From Notamacropus eugenii (Eukaryota; Chordata; Mammalia; Diprotodontia; Macropodidae): a DNA stretch of 64,000 nt. The translations under genes and the position numbers were made by a program. The stretch covers positions 278,569,206 through 278,633,205 of the forward strand of contig NC_092872.1 of the NCBI RefSeq assembly GCF_028372415.1, written 5' to 3'. This document shows positions 9,565 through 22,660 of the stretch, piece by piece. How positions within the stretch are numbered: position 1 is the stretch's first letter; each line of letters opens with the position of its first letter. The notes below the pieces were generated by a model. That model had not been told where the DNA came from and searched no databases. It worked only from the letters and a program-made list of their open reading frames with translations.

Positions 9565-12500
9565 GTAGGTGAAAGCTGGCACTAATTTGTGCTCCACCAA
9601 GAAAGTTCCATTTTAAATCATCTTAGATACAAAATTGAACTTTCTGATTTCAAGCCAGAACTTATTAGCTGGGTGGTTTGGGGCAAGTGACTTGCCCTCT
9701 CTGACCCCCAGCTGTCTCATCTGTAAAATGAAAGGTTTGGACTAGAATATCATTGAGGTTCTTTTGAGTTAAATTCCATTCTTTTTAGAATCATGAAAAT
9801 ATATTTGCACTATGTTCATGATAAATTTACCTTTGCCACACACATGAACAAAAGGGTTTGCCAAGGAAATTAACAACATTTTCTCATGGAAAAAGGACTG
9901 GACCAAGACTAAAAATTTGGAGGGGGGGGTTTCTTTGCAACTTACTGGTTGTGTTACTATGGACTTGTCACTTTCCCTTTAGACCTCAATTTACTCATCT
10001 GTACAATGGAAGGAGGAAAACTGAACTGCATTGGTCAACCAGCAATTCAGAGCCTGATATGTGACAGGCAAATTGTGATGTGCTAAGAATTCAAAAACAA
10101 ATGAAAGAACCCCTAGTTCTCAGGGAGTTTGCATGTTATAGGAGAAATCATGGGATCCTAGCTCTAGAGACAGAAGTGACCTTAGAAGTCACTAAATCCA
10201 ACACCTTCATCTTACAGAGGAGGAAACTGGAGCCTAGAGAAGATAGCCTAGGAAATGTCTGAGATGGGACTCAAATACATGTTTGTAGATCTATTTCTCA
10301 TATATTATCTCATTTCATCCTCCCAATAAACCTATAAGTTAAATGCTACAGATATTATTATCTCCTTTTTACAGATGAGGAAACTGAGACTCAGAGAGTG
10401 ACTTGCTCAGGGTCATAGAGCCAATAAGTCAATAACAACAGGATCTGAATTCAGGTCTTCCTAACTCCTAGTCCAGTCCTTAGTCATATCCACTACACCA
10501 TCCTAGAGCCCAAGATTACAACATATATAGAAATATTAAAACAAGGACTTCAAAGGGCCCCTCTAGCTCAAAAAAAAGTATGATTCCATTTCACTTGGCA
10601 TTCTAGATGAATTTCTGAAAGTTATAAAGAGATACAATTTTTGTCAATTTATTTTCAAGGAAAAAGCAGAGATTGTGTAGCCCAGGGGAAAGCAGGATGA
10701 ATTTGGGGGTCAGCAACCCTGATTTGCCATCCACTTCTGTGGCTTACTGCCTCCGTGACCTTGGGCAAGTCCCTCCTCTGCCAAGTGAGGAGGTTGTCTC
10801 TGCCCACGTGACTCTGCCCAGCAATAGTGCATTAAGATGGTGAAGTACCATTCTCATTTTATCTTCGCAACAACCCTGGGAGGTAGGTGCTCTTATTATC
10901 CCCTTTTTACAGAGGGGGAAACTGAGACCAAGAGAGATTTAGGAACTTGTCTAAGGTCACACAGCTAGTAAGACCCAAGCTCACCACTTACCTCAGGCAC
11001 TTAGTAGCTGTGCAGTCCTGGGCAAACTATTTACGTGTCTGCCTTGGTTTCCTCTTCTGTAAAAGGAAGATAATAACAATATTTACTTCAGAAGGTTGGG
11101 AAGATCCAATGAGATAATATATGTAATATGTTTTGTAAATTTTGAAGTGCTATACATGTATATTAAGTTATTATTTTTGTAATGTGACCAGCCAGTTCCC
11201 CCTTGATTATCATCATGATGCATTCCTTAAGTTTGGTTTTCTGTATATTGATCCTCTTAACTGACCAGGATGAGAGTATGAACAGTCTGGAATATTCCCA
11301 AGGACTTTCCCATATCTACTACTTGCTCACAGTGGATGTTGCCCATTTTTCATGAATTCATTGTAAAATATAATAGGACTTGGCAGGTCTTGTACTTTAG
11401 ACGTTCTTAGAAGTTCACTTCAGAGACAGGAGGCAGGAAATAGAACATGACAATCATAAAGACCAAACATTCCAGGATGTCAGGAACATAGAAGCAACAA
11501 GAAGAAGAGACTGGAGCCAGATCAGGAAAGGCTTGAAAGCCCAAGCAGAGGAAGTGACAGAGCCACTGACCCTTGGGAAATGACAAGATCAGAACTTTGC
11601 TCTTGGCACCCTCATGTGGCATTGGGGAGGATGGAATGGAGAGGAGAAAGCTTGGGAGTGATACGTGCCTCCCAGATCACAACATTGGCTCTTAATCGTT
11701 GCCCAGTGCCTTACACAAAGATATTTTAGTGGGTACTTGGTGGATGAATTAATAAGTTTTCATAATTAGTTAGTATACTTTTTCATTTTCCAGTCATTTT
11801 TATTCCCCATGACTTTATTTAGCCCCGAGTTAGGGATCCAAGAAAGGAGCAGAGTGCGAGACCTTGAGCAAGTCACTTACTCTTCTTCTGCTCCGGGTCC
11901 TGTCCTTTCAGCATCAGTGTTGAAAGGAAGAGTGGGAGATGATAAAGGAAATTTATGCAGGAAAACACCTACTAAGACTTTCAAGCCAAAAACTTCAAAG
12001 CCTGAGGAAAGGTGATATGTGCTGGTCTAGGGGGAAGAGCACTGGATCTAAAGTCAGAGGGTCTGAGTTCTAATTCTGATTTTGCCACTAATTACCGGTG
12101 ACCTTGAGTAAGTCACTTCCTTGGACCTCAGTCTCTTCCACTACTGATAAGATAGGTAGGACTAGATGATCTCTACTGTCCTTTTTAGCTCTGAATCTAT
12201 CAGCCCATGAAGCAGTATGACCCATCCATCATGTTGTAGGAAGCCAAACCACTAGCCATGGTCACTAGGGAAAATGATCAACCATAAGAATAAGAGGGGA
12301 CAGTGGTGTGGAGTAAACAGAGAGCTGGCCTCAAAGTCAGGAAGATCTAGGAACAAATCCTCCCCTTAATTCACTGACTGTGAGACCCAGAGCAAGTCAC
12401 TTAATTTCTAAGTATCTCAGGCAACTCTCATATTGTAACTTGCAGAGCAGGTGGCAATTTGCATTCATGGAGTTCTATTCTAATTCTATACTATAGATAT

Positions 12501-12689
12501 GTACTATACTATTTATACCATACTATAATTCTATGCTAACGAAATTACACGTTTGAATGATGATGATAATGGTGGACAATGATGATAGTGGCTAGTATTT
12601 ATGTAGTGTATTAATGTTTGCAAGATATATATGTGTATTTATAGACATATGTACACATATATAAACGCAAATGCATGTGGTTGCTCATG
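9565..12689 (+). other. A1CF: A1CF last intron, part 1: cluster of MIR-like SINEs
   Basis: There is no exon here. Diverged MIR-like pieces are recognisable by 'catctgtaaaatg', 'gaggaaactgaga' and 'aggtcacacagctagta' phrases at about 9660-9775 (+), 9890-10,060 (+), 10,290-10,510 (-), 10,840-10,985 (-), 10,985-11,180 (+), 12,020-12,205 (+) and 12,300-12,430 (+). The remaining sequence shows nothing assignable. Confidence 0.65.
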
Positions 12690-12778
12690 TGTAGATAGAT
12701 AGATGGATACATAGATAGAGAGATAGATGCATAGATACATAGATAGATACATGGATAGATACATAGATAGACAGATAA
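12690..12778. repeat. (GATA)n-type microsatellite
   Basis: It is an imperfect tract of tagatagataga, tggatacatagata and similar units. The minus-strand ORF covering it (12,611-12,847) is a low-complexity artefact. Confidence 0.9.
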
Positions 12779-13435
12779 TCTTATTTTATCAACAGCCAGA
12801 AAAGTTTGGACTCTTTTCCACATATATGTAAACTTTCTTTTCACCATGGAAGTTTTTTGTTTTTATTATCTTGTCCTTGATTCCATTTCCTGAAGCCAAA
12901 AGAGAGAAATACTTAGAACATGAGAGCTGCCCCATCACCACGGGACTAGTAGGAAGTCATATGTCATAGCTCCCTGTGGGATCAAGCAAAGACAAGGAAA
13001 TGAACCCAAGGAAAGCTTCTGTCCAAAGACTGCACAGAATTGAGTCATCAGCCCAATGTGAGAAAGAAAATTCAGAAGCCCCTGAGATGTAAATTTCCCT
13101 AGACTGTATATTTGTATTATTTCTCTTAGAAGTATCCTGGGGTATGGAAGTTGTTCTCAGTGAACTTCTCAGAGGCACAAAAAAAAAAGTCAGACAGCTG
13201 AAATGTGGATTAGTGAACATTAAAATGCAGTGAAGAATGACTAAGGAGTGGTTTCAATTTTAGAAAATATGACAATGATGGGGTCCAGCCAGTTTCCTGC
13301 CACAGAGATTTGCAAAAGCCACACACACACATACGTGTATAAAATCAATTTGTCTGGGGTTGGGCAGGCTTACACAGCACATCAGCCAAATGGACTCATT
13401 GTTCGAAGCTGATTCTTGCTTTTTCCTTAATTTTA

Positions 13436-13461
13436 AGTCTCTCCCTCTCTCTCTGTCTCTG

Positions 13462-13494
<33 letters not shown>

Positions 13495-13541
13495 GTCTCT
13501 GTCTCTCTCTGTCTCTCTGTCTCTCTCTGTCTCTCTCTCCC

Positions 13542-13598
<57 letters not shown>
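13436..13598. repeat. Compound (CTCTGT)n/(TC)n + (CA)n microsatellite
   Basis: About 130 bp of TCTC/CTGTCT units pass directly into about 34 bp of CA dinucleotides (13,565-13,598). The ORFs read on both strands here are repeat artefacts. Confidence 0.95.
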
Positions 13599-13599
<1 letters not shown>

Positions 13600-13624
13600 T
13601 ATCTTCTGCTTCTCAGATAGTAGG

Positions 13625-14605
13625 AGGAAATATGCTCAGAATCAGCCTCTCACATCAATAGCAAAACATTATTTGATATCAAACATCTCTGATAAGATTC
13701 TGACGTCCAAAATATATCAACAATTAATAGAAATGTATGTCCAAAAGCCATTCTCCAATAAATAAGTGACCAATAATTCTCAAAAGAAGAACAGTAACTA
13801 GTAACAACCATCTGAAAAAAATTGGCCCAAATTTTGTGGGGCCATGAATTCATCCCACCATTCTGGGAAGCAATTTGGAGGTATGCAAATCAAGTGGTTA
13901 AAATTCCCGTGGTCTTTGACCTAGAGATTCCACTGTTATTATCTGAAGAGAAAATGAGGCTGATGACTTTGGGCAACTCTGCTTGATTTTAATATAATTT
14001 CTGCACAATTCAAAATATAACACCATGATGTCATTGGTCCTCTTTAAAAATGGACCAAACAACTGTTAGGTGTATGTACGTGTGTGCGTGCACATACATA
14101 CATATATCGATGACGTCTTTTGACAAAAGAAAAAGACTTTGTATACATAAAAATATAGTGACCATTTTCCTGGTAGCAAAGAACTAGAAACAAATTAGAT
14201 GCCCATTTATTGCAGAGTGGCTAAACTCCCTGTGGTACATGAATGTAAGGTACTACGACTATGCTGGAAGAGCTGACAAACTTGATAAATACAGAGAAGC
14301 ACAGAAAGACTTACATGAACTGATACAGAGCCAAGAAAACAATAGACACAATGACTACAATAGTGTGAGTGGAAAGGACAACCACAAAAGAATCAAAAGT
14401 GAGCTTTTCCAAACTGTTAAACCAAGCTTGGCTGCAGAGAAGAGGCGTGAGGCCTTTCCTTCCTCTGCCTTGTTGCAAAGGTAGGGGTCCATTGGAACAT
14501 TGTGTATAGCATCATGTTTATTTCTTAATGTGTTGCTTAATTCTGCTGAGTTTTTTTATCTTCATCTTTTTTTTTAATCTTTGTAATAAAGGATAGTTCT
14601 GTAGG
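13625..14605 (+). mobile_element. L1 LINE: end of ORF2 and 3' UTR, degenerate
   Basis: The order matches the marsupial L1 3' end: 'tctgataagattctgacgtcc', then 'ccattctccaataaataagtg', 'accattctgggaagcaatttggag', 'caaagaactagaaacaaattagatgcccat', 'cagaaagacttacatgaactgatacagagc', and a 3' UTR ending near a 'tttgtaataaaggatag' sequence. Frame is lost throughout. A SINE fragment interrupts it at about 13,940-14,066. Confidence 0.75.
13940..14066 (+). mobile_element. SINE fragment inserted in L1
   Basis: 'gaggctgatgactttgggcaactctgc' followed by 'atgatgtcattggtcctc' and 'ggaccaaacaac' matches the element at 26,402-26,600. It separates two L1 blocks, so it was inserted after the L1. Confidence 0.6.
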
Positions 14606-14611
14606 AAGTGA

Positions 14612-15015
14612 GAGACCCATCCAGTCATCAAGCATTTACTAAACATATACTACATTCCAGGCACTGCGCTCTGCACTGGGTATACAAAGAAAGGGAAAGG
14701 AAGGAAGGAAGGAAGGAAGGAAGGAAGGAAGGAAGGAAGGAAGGAAGGAAGGAAGGAAGGAAGGAAGGAAGGAAGGAAGGGAGGGAGGGAGGGAGGGAGG
14801 GAGGGAGGGAGGGAGGGAGGGAGGAAGGAAGGAAGGAAGGAAGGGAGGAAGGAAGGAAGGAAGGAAAGAAGGAAGGAAGGAAGGAAGGAAGGAGGGAGGG
14901 AGGGAGGGAGGGAGGAAGGAAGGAAGGAAGGAAGGAAGGAAGGAAGGAAGGAAGGAAGGAAGGAAGGAGGGAGGGAGGGAGGGAGGGAGGGAGGGAGAGA
15001 AAGAAAGGAAAGAAA

Positions 15016-15073
<58 letters not shown>

Positions 15074-15560
15074 AATCCTGCTCTCAAGTTCCTGTTCTTG
15101 CTCTCAAGGAGATCACAGTCTCATGGGGCAGACAACATACAAACAACTGTGCTCCATACAGGATAAATTGGAGATAATCCCAAAGGAAAGGCACTGATGA
15201 TAAGGGGGATAATGAAAACCTTATTGCCGAAGGTTGGGTTGAGATGGGATTTGAAGGAATTAGGAAGAGGAGATGAGGAATCAGAACATTCTAGGAATGT
15301 GAACAAGCTCATGAGAATGCCTAGAGTCTGGAGATGGAATGTCTCTGGATCACAGAGTTGGGGGAGGTATGAGAAGCCTGGAAAGGTATTGGGATGGGTG
15401 GATGAGGGAGAACCAGGTTACAAAGTTTGTTTCTAACAAAGGATTTTACATTTTCCCTGGAGGTGAGGGCCTGGTCAGACTTGTACCTTGAGAGGATCAA
15501 TTTGATGTTGAGTGGAGGATGGACTAGAGTAGGAAGAGACCTTGGGCATCACTTCATTTT
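14612..15560 (+). mobile_element. Old interspersed repeat ('tattaagcacc' family) expanded by a microsatellite
   Basis: The left part (14,620-14,690) has 'catcaagcatttactaaac...ccaggcactgcgct'. After the GGAA tract it resumes with 'ctctcaaggagatcacagtctcatgggg', 'acaggataaattggagataatc', 'ttgagatgggatttgaaggaa' and 'gagtggaggatggactagagt'. This is the same order as the copies at 34,008 and 61,635. Confidence 0.65.
14688..15075. repeat. Large (GGAA)n/(GGGA)n/(GAAA)n microsatellite
   Basis: About 390 bp of purine-only tetranucleotides. GGAA blocks alternate with GGGA blocks, and the 3' 70 bp are GAAA. It creates long artefactual ORFs on both strands (RKEG and FLPS repeats). Uninterrupted GGAA runs can bind ETS-family factors in principle, but nothing here shows that they do. 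Confidence 0.97.
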
Positions 15561-16000
15561 TCTGGGCCTCGGTTTCCTCTTCTGTACAATGGGGGAAGGG
15601 GTAATAGACGGCTTCTCAGGTCCTTTCCAGACTACGCTTATTGGGTCATAGACTTTGAGCTGGAATGAATTTTAGAGCTCCCACCCCAGCCCATATGATA
15701 TTGAAGTAGTAAATCTCAAATTACCAAACAGACCTCCTGAACAAAGCTGTAGTTAAGGTAGAGTGACTAGAACTTTGTGCCTAGGGTGCCATTTTTTCTT
15801 TTTGCAGTATCCTCAGGAACTCCCATGAAGGAATCTCTCTTTGGCAGTACAGATTGGAGCACTGAAGCTCAGCATTTTGCCTCGGGTCACCCAGCCAGGA
15901 TGGTTCAGAGATAGCCCTTAAGCTCAGGTCTAACAAGTGAATAAATCAGAAAGTTGGGAGACAGGCCTTCTAAATGTGTTTCCTTTGTGTCCCATCACAG
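15561..16000 (+). other. A1CF: A1CF last intron, 3' end
   Basis: This ends in CCCATCACAG at 15,991-16,000, the acceptor of the last coding exon. A degenerate MIR-like piece may lie at 15,840-15,930 ('cctcgggtcacccagccaggat'). Nothing else is assignable. Confidence 0.7.
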
Positions 16001-16152
16001 GCTACGCCATCGCCAATGCAGCAGCCACTGTGAGTGCAGCCCAGCTGAAACAAGCAGTCACCTTAGGTCAAGACTTGGCAGCATATGCTACGTATGAAGC
16101 CTACCCTGCCTTTGCCATGGCTGCTCGTGGGGATGGATATGGGACCTTTTAA
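16001..16152 (+). CDS. A1CF: A1CF last coding exon and stop
   Basis: It encodes the C-terminus: GYAIANAAATVSAAQLKQA, then VTLGQDLAAYATYEAYP and a final ARGDGYGTF followed by TAA at 16,150-16,152. Acceptor CACAG|GC restores the Gly codon begun in the previous exon. Length and ending agree with the A1CF family; DGYGTF is the same terminal motif as in human as I recall it. The same frame is open upstream from 15,937, but the upstream part is intronic. The five exons total 909 nt (303 codons including stop) with no frameshift, so the gene appears intact over this region. Confidence 0.95.
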
Positions 16153-19100
16153 GGACTAGTTTTTGTATGTTTGTTTTTTATTTAAAAGCAAGAGACACAA
16201 AGCTCAATGTAGACAAAACCTCCCCTAACTCTCCTAATTTTTCTACATAATTTTAAAGTAATCTATTTCCTACATTTTCTTACTCATCAGCCAGTGGGGT
16301 TGTTTCAGCAAATTTTCCAAAATTAAATGAAATGGTTATGAATCCATTTTCTATTGTAGAAGGGGAAGCAACTTTGGCCCCAGGATATATCCTATATTAT
16401 TGGAGACCTTAGGTGTTCCCTTGGTATGTTTACAAAGGAAAGTGTAGACTGGAGTCAGATATTTCAGCCAGTAGGAAGCATGGGCTGAGCCATTTATAGA
16501 GGTGAGGGACCAGCAGCAGCTCAGACTAAACTCTAACCTAACTTGTGGGGTACAATGTCCCAGAAGACTAACATTCCCTGGTCCCTCTCTAGGAGGTCCC
16601 GTCTCTACCCTGGGCTCTGTTTACAGTTCTGGCCTCCTTAAAGGCCAGGAAGATTTCTCTAGTAATCACTGTTGGATCTGTACACTCTTATCTCTCCAAC
16701 ACAAATACTCTTCTAGTTAACTCAGATCTTCCTTAAAGTCATTAAAGACAGTCTGTGACCCCACTGGAAAGCAGCACCATGTGTAGACACAAAATGGTTC
16801 AACTTCTGGGTTTTTAACTCCATTTTCAAATTAGTTCCAATAGACTCCCAGGTAGATTCCCTTTGAATCTATTTTGTTTAGGCCCTGTACATTAGGAAAT
16901 AGAGCAAGATCTCAGTTTGCTCCTGAAGTCTCTGACCTAGTCTTTTGCAGATTGTAAGCTCCTCAAGAGAGAAAGTTTTCATTTTTTTTCATCTTTGTGT
17001 CTCCCTGCTCATAACACAGTTTCCTGTACAGATGCCAATACATCAGACTTACTGTTTAATTGGTGAGAGAAATCCTGGCATGATAAATCCCTCCACTGAG
17101 TTAAATAGCAACTCTTTTATAACTTATAGTCTAAGAAAGTTGCCTGAGACTCAAATTAAACTACTTTTCCATGTCTAGTGTCACAGGTGAAATTTGAATC
17201 CAGACATTCCTATTCTAAGGCCAGAGCTCTATTCATCACATGATTAATTAGGAGATCAATTCATATCTCCTGAACTGAATTACCAGCTACAGAGAAATGA
17301 GTACAAATGGTGCCTTTATAGCAAGAAGAAAGAAAGGAGCTTTTCCATTTTTCCTAGCTATCATGAACCATTAAGTTATCTCAGGTTTTTCCCTGGCCCT
17401 TCTTTCAAATCTGACTATAAGACAATGAATATGAGAGCTCACTGCCTTAGATTTCTTTCTATTCCCAAAACATCAAACAACTTTGCTTAATCAGAGTTAT
17501 TTTTTCATGTGTCTTCCCCAGGAAAGCTTTCTCCCCCATCCTCCCAACAATCACAAGCTATTTCTCCAGAGACTGGGTTTCTTATCACCATTCCAAACAA
17601 ACCCTCTTCTCTAGAAACATTGATGGGAGCAGGGAAATGAAGAAAAGGTGCCCCAGCCCCACATTTGCCAGAATGATGGTTTGTGAAACAGACCAAGCAT
17701 GCTGTATGCTGTGGGCCCACTCAGGCACCTATTTCCTGGATGAGGCCCCCCTTCTGGTTTCATTAATGGAAAATCAATAAAACATACTCAAATTCCCGTT
17801 CAGAAATCCCTGAGTCCCCATAAACATTTATAAGACGCAAATCAAAAGACTGGCTGAAAATGATGTCAGATCCCGAAAGGGATAATGGGATCCCAAAGCA
17901 GACCAAGGCTGACCTTGTCCCCATGAACCCCCAGGCACTGCCTAGTCCAGCAGTAAAAACACTGTTAGAACCTACTGGCAGCTTGTGCCTTGAAAGCCCC
18001 AAAGTGTTCCGCCTCTCTGTCTCTCCTTCTGGCTGTATCTCACTAAGCACATTTTGCTTTTCAATCCTCTGGGAAATGGGACTCCAACTTGCATCCATTT
18101 TCCTTTCAGCGCAAATCCTGTTTCCTTGAGTTCATAATTCTGTCTCTTTTTATCAAATCCAATCCAATCTGACAAACATTTGTTAAGCACCTACTATGTG
18201 CCAAGTGCTGTTCAAGGCAGTGGAAACCCTAAATCAAATCAGGACTTGTCAATGCTCTGGGCAACTCAATAAGACAAAGTTAAAAAGAATGTACAGGGAT
18301 ATTCCTTATCAATGAAATCACATGTCCTGACTCGGTAATATAAAAACAGAGAAAAAGAAAAACAAACAAAACCAAGCTAGGGAACAAAAATAATTCACCT
18401 CCTAATAGAAAGCTTTGCATCCCATCTTCCCGTCACATGTGCTGACAAGAGACGGGAATTGAAAAACATTTCTTAGGGTGAGAAAATTTATCATTGGGCC
18501 AAGACACAAAAGGAATTTTTCTTAATAAAACATAAAATTGTAAATTTAGAGCTGCGAGGGATATTCAAGGATGTCTAGTCCAAACCCCTCATCTTATAAA
18601 TGAAGAAACTAAGGCTCGGAAAGTTTAACTGATTTGTCCACAGACACACAGCTAAAAAAACAACAACCTCCCCTCCCCCCCAGTCAGAACAGCAATGGAA
18701 TAAGCCTAGAATCATCAGATTCTGTGACATTCAAATACTGAGAAAAATACAGACTGTTGGGAAATAGCCCAATGTAAATTTCATTCCATAAGTGTGAATG
18801 AGGCAGTCCAATCTATGCTATTTTTGTCCCAATTAGCTTTCCATGGTTCTGTCCTTGTTGGGTTGCCTTGTCTTTCCCTACGGGAAGAAAACCATTGACT
18901 TCAATCACCCTTTTGGATGATCCTCCCGGTCCTAGTTCAATGTTATCCCAAATGTCTGGATATTTAGCCAATGATTTTCTTAGCAAGAAAGTGACCAGAA
19001 GGTGACCAGGAAATTCCCTCAGGTCAGGAAAATGTTGGATTGAGAGTACTTCTCACAAGAGAAAGCAAAGCCTTTTCAAGCTACATTTCAGGTATTCCTT

Positions 19101-20745
19101 TGCACTGAAATCAGGATGAGACTGTAAATTATTTGCCAGCATTAACCACAAAGAAACATTTTTTTTTCTTGGACACTATTTTACTTATGTACAAACACTC
19201 AGCCCCATGTTCTTCCCAGCCCAGAGTGCAGCCTTTCACCAAAACAACATCCATCTAAATTTCAGTTTATATTGAGTGTCACTAGACTTTTAACTACTTC
19301 CATTTTATAATTTTATTTGGAGCTACTGAGTCATTCTTTGATTGGGATCAGGAGCAGTCTGCCTGAATCACTTGTTGAGTTAGAGATGTTGAATGCCAAT
19401 ACCTATCCTTGGCCGTGGCTTTGATGCAGAGTCATCAAACTGGCTCACCCATTGCCCGGGGCTATCCTAGTTTAGGATTAGTTTTTGCTTAATAGCAAAA
19501 GTGAATGTAAGAGTATTTAAATTTCTTGAAGGGAGGTCACACGGTTGTTTAGATGATGTGAGATTTTTATTTTCTATAGCTTGTATTCCAGTGTGCTTGG
19601 TTATGAAGTTGTCTTTAAAGACCTTTTCTAATTCTATTACCTAACCTTCTTAGACCAATATATGCATGGTAATTAATGGATGAGGGCAATACTAAAAAAT
19701 AAACCTAAAAAGATCCTTGGCATTTTTTTAGATTTTGCAAATACACTTTTTATATATTGTAAATACACATTGGAGAAATAGTCTTCCATTTCACACTTAT
19801 TAATGAACTCTGTGATCAGACTTTTTAAAAATATATATATAATGTGGAGGCCTTGAGATACTTAGCAAACAAGTGAGTGAAATTTCGTCACAACATGCCC
19901 AGTATTTTGTGGAATGTGAACAACTAATGTTCATCCACAACCGCAGTAACCAGCCATAGACAATAATATCCAACTTTGGGTCCTGTGGAACTGATTTTTG
20001 AAGATCTGGCCTGAGATTTAACTTTACTCTAAAAGCATTAGGAGGATGCTCTGAATATCCCCAGTACATAATTATAGGAAGTAAAATGATATCTGTGTTT
20101 TCTCCTCTTTAGATCCTTAGATCTGAAATATAAAATCATTATACAAATAGGATTTTCTGGTCCCAAACCCTACTTTAATCTGATAGTACTTAATCACACA
20201 ATATAAGAAACAAAATGTGGCCAGAAAAAAAGCAACATGAATGCAGAATAATATTATTTTGCTCAGAAATGTGTTTGATTAAAATAGCCAACTTTTTCTA
20301 GCAGCAATTACAAAGAAAATAAGATGTTTGTGGTTAATGTACAGCTGGTGGCCTTCTTTGTATAACATTTAACTAGAGGATATTATAAGAGAAAGCAAAC
20401 TCATGGACATTGCAGTCTATACATGAGCGTCACCATGATTCCCTGAGGTTATACAGGGAAAATAAGAAATAGCAACAGTATCATTACTAAATTCTCCACT
20501 TCAGCCTTCATTATTGCTTTTTATTTAAGTGATGCCAAGAATGGAACAGATATATTTATCTATGCCCTTGGCTTTGTGCACCTAAAATAAGTGCCTGCTT
20601 TCCTAGTACTTGTTACACCTCTGATGACCACCAGTTTCATAAATCTGAGGTCGGACAGGACCTCATCTAGTATACCTCCCTCATCTGTAAGATGAAGAAA
20701 CCGGCCAAAGAAAAGTGAACTTTGCAAGCACACTCTTAATTTACA

Positions 20746-20786
<41 letters not shown>

Positions 20787-22600
20787 CCTCTCTCCCTCCC
20801 TCCCTCCTTCTCTTTCCTCTCTACCCCCCTTTTACTTTCCCTCCCACATACATCTCTCTCAAACAACAGGCTGCAAACACACAGATGCCCTCACTTTATT
20901 TCCATCATGATCCCTCATCTTGGACCTTTTCCACTCTAGATATTCACATAAATCCCAATCCTTTCCATATTTTAAAATAAAAATATGAGAGACGGGGGTA
21001 AGATGGAAGAGGAAGGATTCTGAGAACTACCCTATAACATATTTTTAAAAAATAATTTCTCCTCTTCCTCCTCCTCTTACCACTATTGTAGAAGACCATA
21101 GTAAGCATTTGACACTGCATCTTCTCTTGGAGGCTACAGAAACACCTGTTCTTCAGTGAATATTCTCTTCAAGGCAACTCCCTTTCTACATATTCAGCCA
21201 TTTTTTAAAATATATATAATGACACTAAATTTCAACCCATCAATAGCCAAAAGTTTTTTTTAACTTTGGGGAGATGTGTTTTCAACAGTTATACTTGAGG
21301 CCTAAAATGACAAATTTGCTCTTTTCTGAGCATTTTTCTGTTTCCAACCCCCAGTTTGTCTGAGCTGAGTAGCTTAGATCAATTAAAAGCTGGATCTTCT
21401 TTTTTTCTAGCTTACATTAAAAGTCTTTCAAATATTTTTTATGGAGGTGGGAAGAGATGCCAAATAAATGACTAAACAAAAAAAGAGTCGTTACAAAATA
21501 AAGAAATACTTTTAAAAAATAATTTTAAAGTCAAATACAAATTCCAGAATTGCCAAAATAGCTTAATTAGTAAAGAGCCAAACTTCTTATCAGCCTGAAA
21601 TCACTAGGTTCATTATTCTTTTAATTTCATAAGTGCATTCCCGGACAGAAAAATCCAGGATGCAGTTCACAAAGCAGAGCTGCCCTGTGGTAAAGACAGA
21701 GAAATGAATGAAAATGTTCTTTTCTATTTTTAGATTTCCTCACAAATGTGAATTTTGCTCAGAAACTTGGCATTCACTTCTCCAATTCCTGGAGAACTTT
21801 TGTTTTTGCACACTGCAGAGAAGTCTATTTAAAGCAAATCATCAGGATCAGAAACTGGAATATTTCCTCTAGTGATTGGTGTTTAATTCAATTCTGACTA
21901 TATCTGTCTCTGACAAACTCTCCCTTTTGGGGGAAGTTATATCATGAGTGGCAAAACTGCCCAAAATAATCACTTCAGACCTCACCCCACCTTACAAAAC
22001 ACCGTGCAGTTGGACAAACACATTTCTTGCATGAGTCCCATGTTGTTACTCCATGTTGCCATTATTGTTCTATTATTTACCTGAGGAGGTTCTTTCACTG
22101 GGCAACAAAAACCAAATGGGCATGAACAGTATTAAGAGTGTGTGAAAAGCACTTATTTTGACCTTTTAGTACAATATTTGTATAGAATTTTCGTTGTAAA
22201 CTCCCAGAATGGAGTGAGTCAAAATTACATCTTCTACATGTTTGGGGAAACAATCATTGGTTTGGAATAAATAAACATAATGGCACCTTCAAATAGTCAA
22301 TCAAATGGAACCATAAACTACCAAGTATTGTAAGATGTTATATAATTTGAGGCTGATCAGATGCTCTTAATTGACTTGTAAGGCATTATTAAATATCTAA
22401 ATTAAGCTCTGGATTCATTCTTTCCTTATCGGTTCACCATTTCAGGAAGGAGAGGAGTTATACTTCTTTTAGGGGAAGAAGCCAATTGGTCATCAACAAG
22501 CACTAATTAAATACTGCACTGGATTGGGGGAGGAGATTACAAATTAAAAAATTCATTTTCGTGGAGAAAATTAAGCTTGAGGGAGAAGAGAAAGAAATGA
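16153..22600 (+). other. A1CF: A1CF 3' UTR and downstream flank, repeat-poor
   Basis: There is no coding exon. The 3' UTR begins at 16,153, but its end cannot be fixed: AATAAA occurs at 17,776, 18,524, 19,698 and 20,976 among others. A Pumilio-type TGTAAATA is at 19,758. A 'tttgttaagcacctactatgtgcc' repeat fragment lies at about 18,175-18,250 and a MIR/CR1-like piece at about 18,540-18,660. From about 18,700 to 22,450 I recognise almost no interspersed repeats, unlike the rest of the window. Confidence 0.5.
20748..20815. repeat. (TC)n microsatellite
   Basis: A run of TC dinucleotides passes into TCCC units. The small ORF over it is an artefact. Confidence 0.95.
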
Positions 22601-22605
22601 TAAAT

Positions 22606-22660
22606 AGAAATAGAGATAGATGATAACTAGATAGAGATAGACAGACAGACAGATAGAATT
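22606..22660. repeat. (GATA)/(GACA)n microsatellite
   Basis: The tract consists of imperfect tagagataga and gacagacagaca units. Confidence 0.85.

Noticed and set aside
14608..15177. Two long opposite-strand ORFs (189 and 145 codons) of RKEG and FLPS repeats
   Set aside because: They are pure translation of the GGAA/GGGA/GAAA microsatellite; any purine tetranucleotide run is open in all frames that avoid stops.
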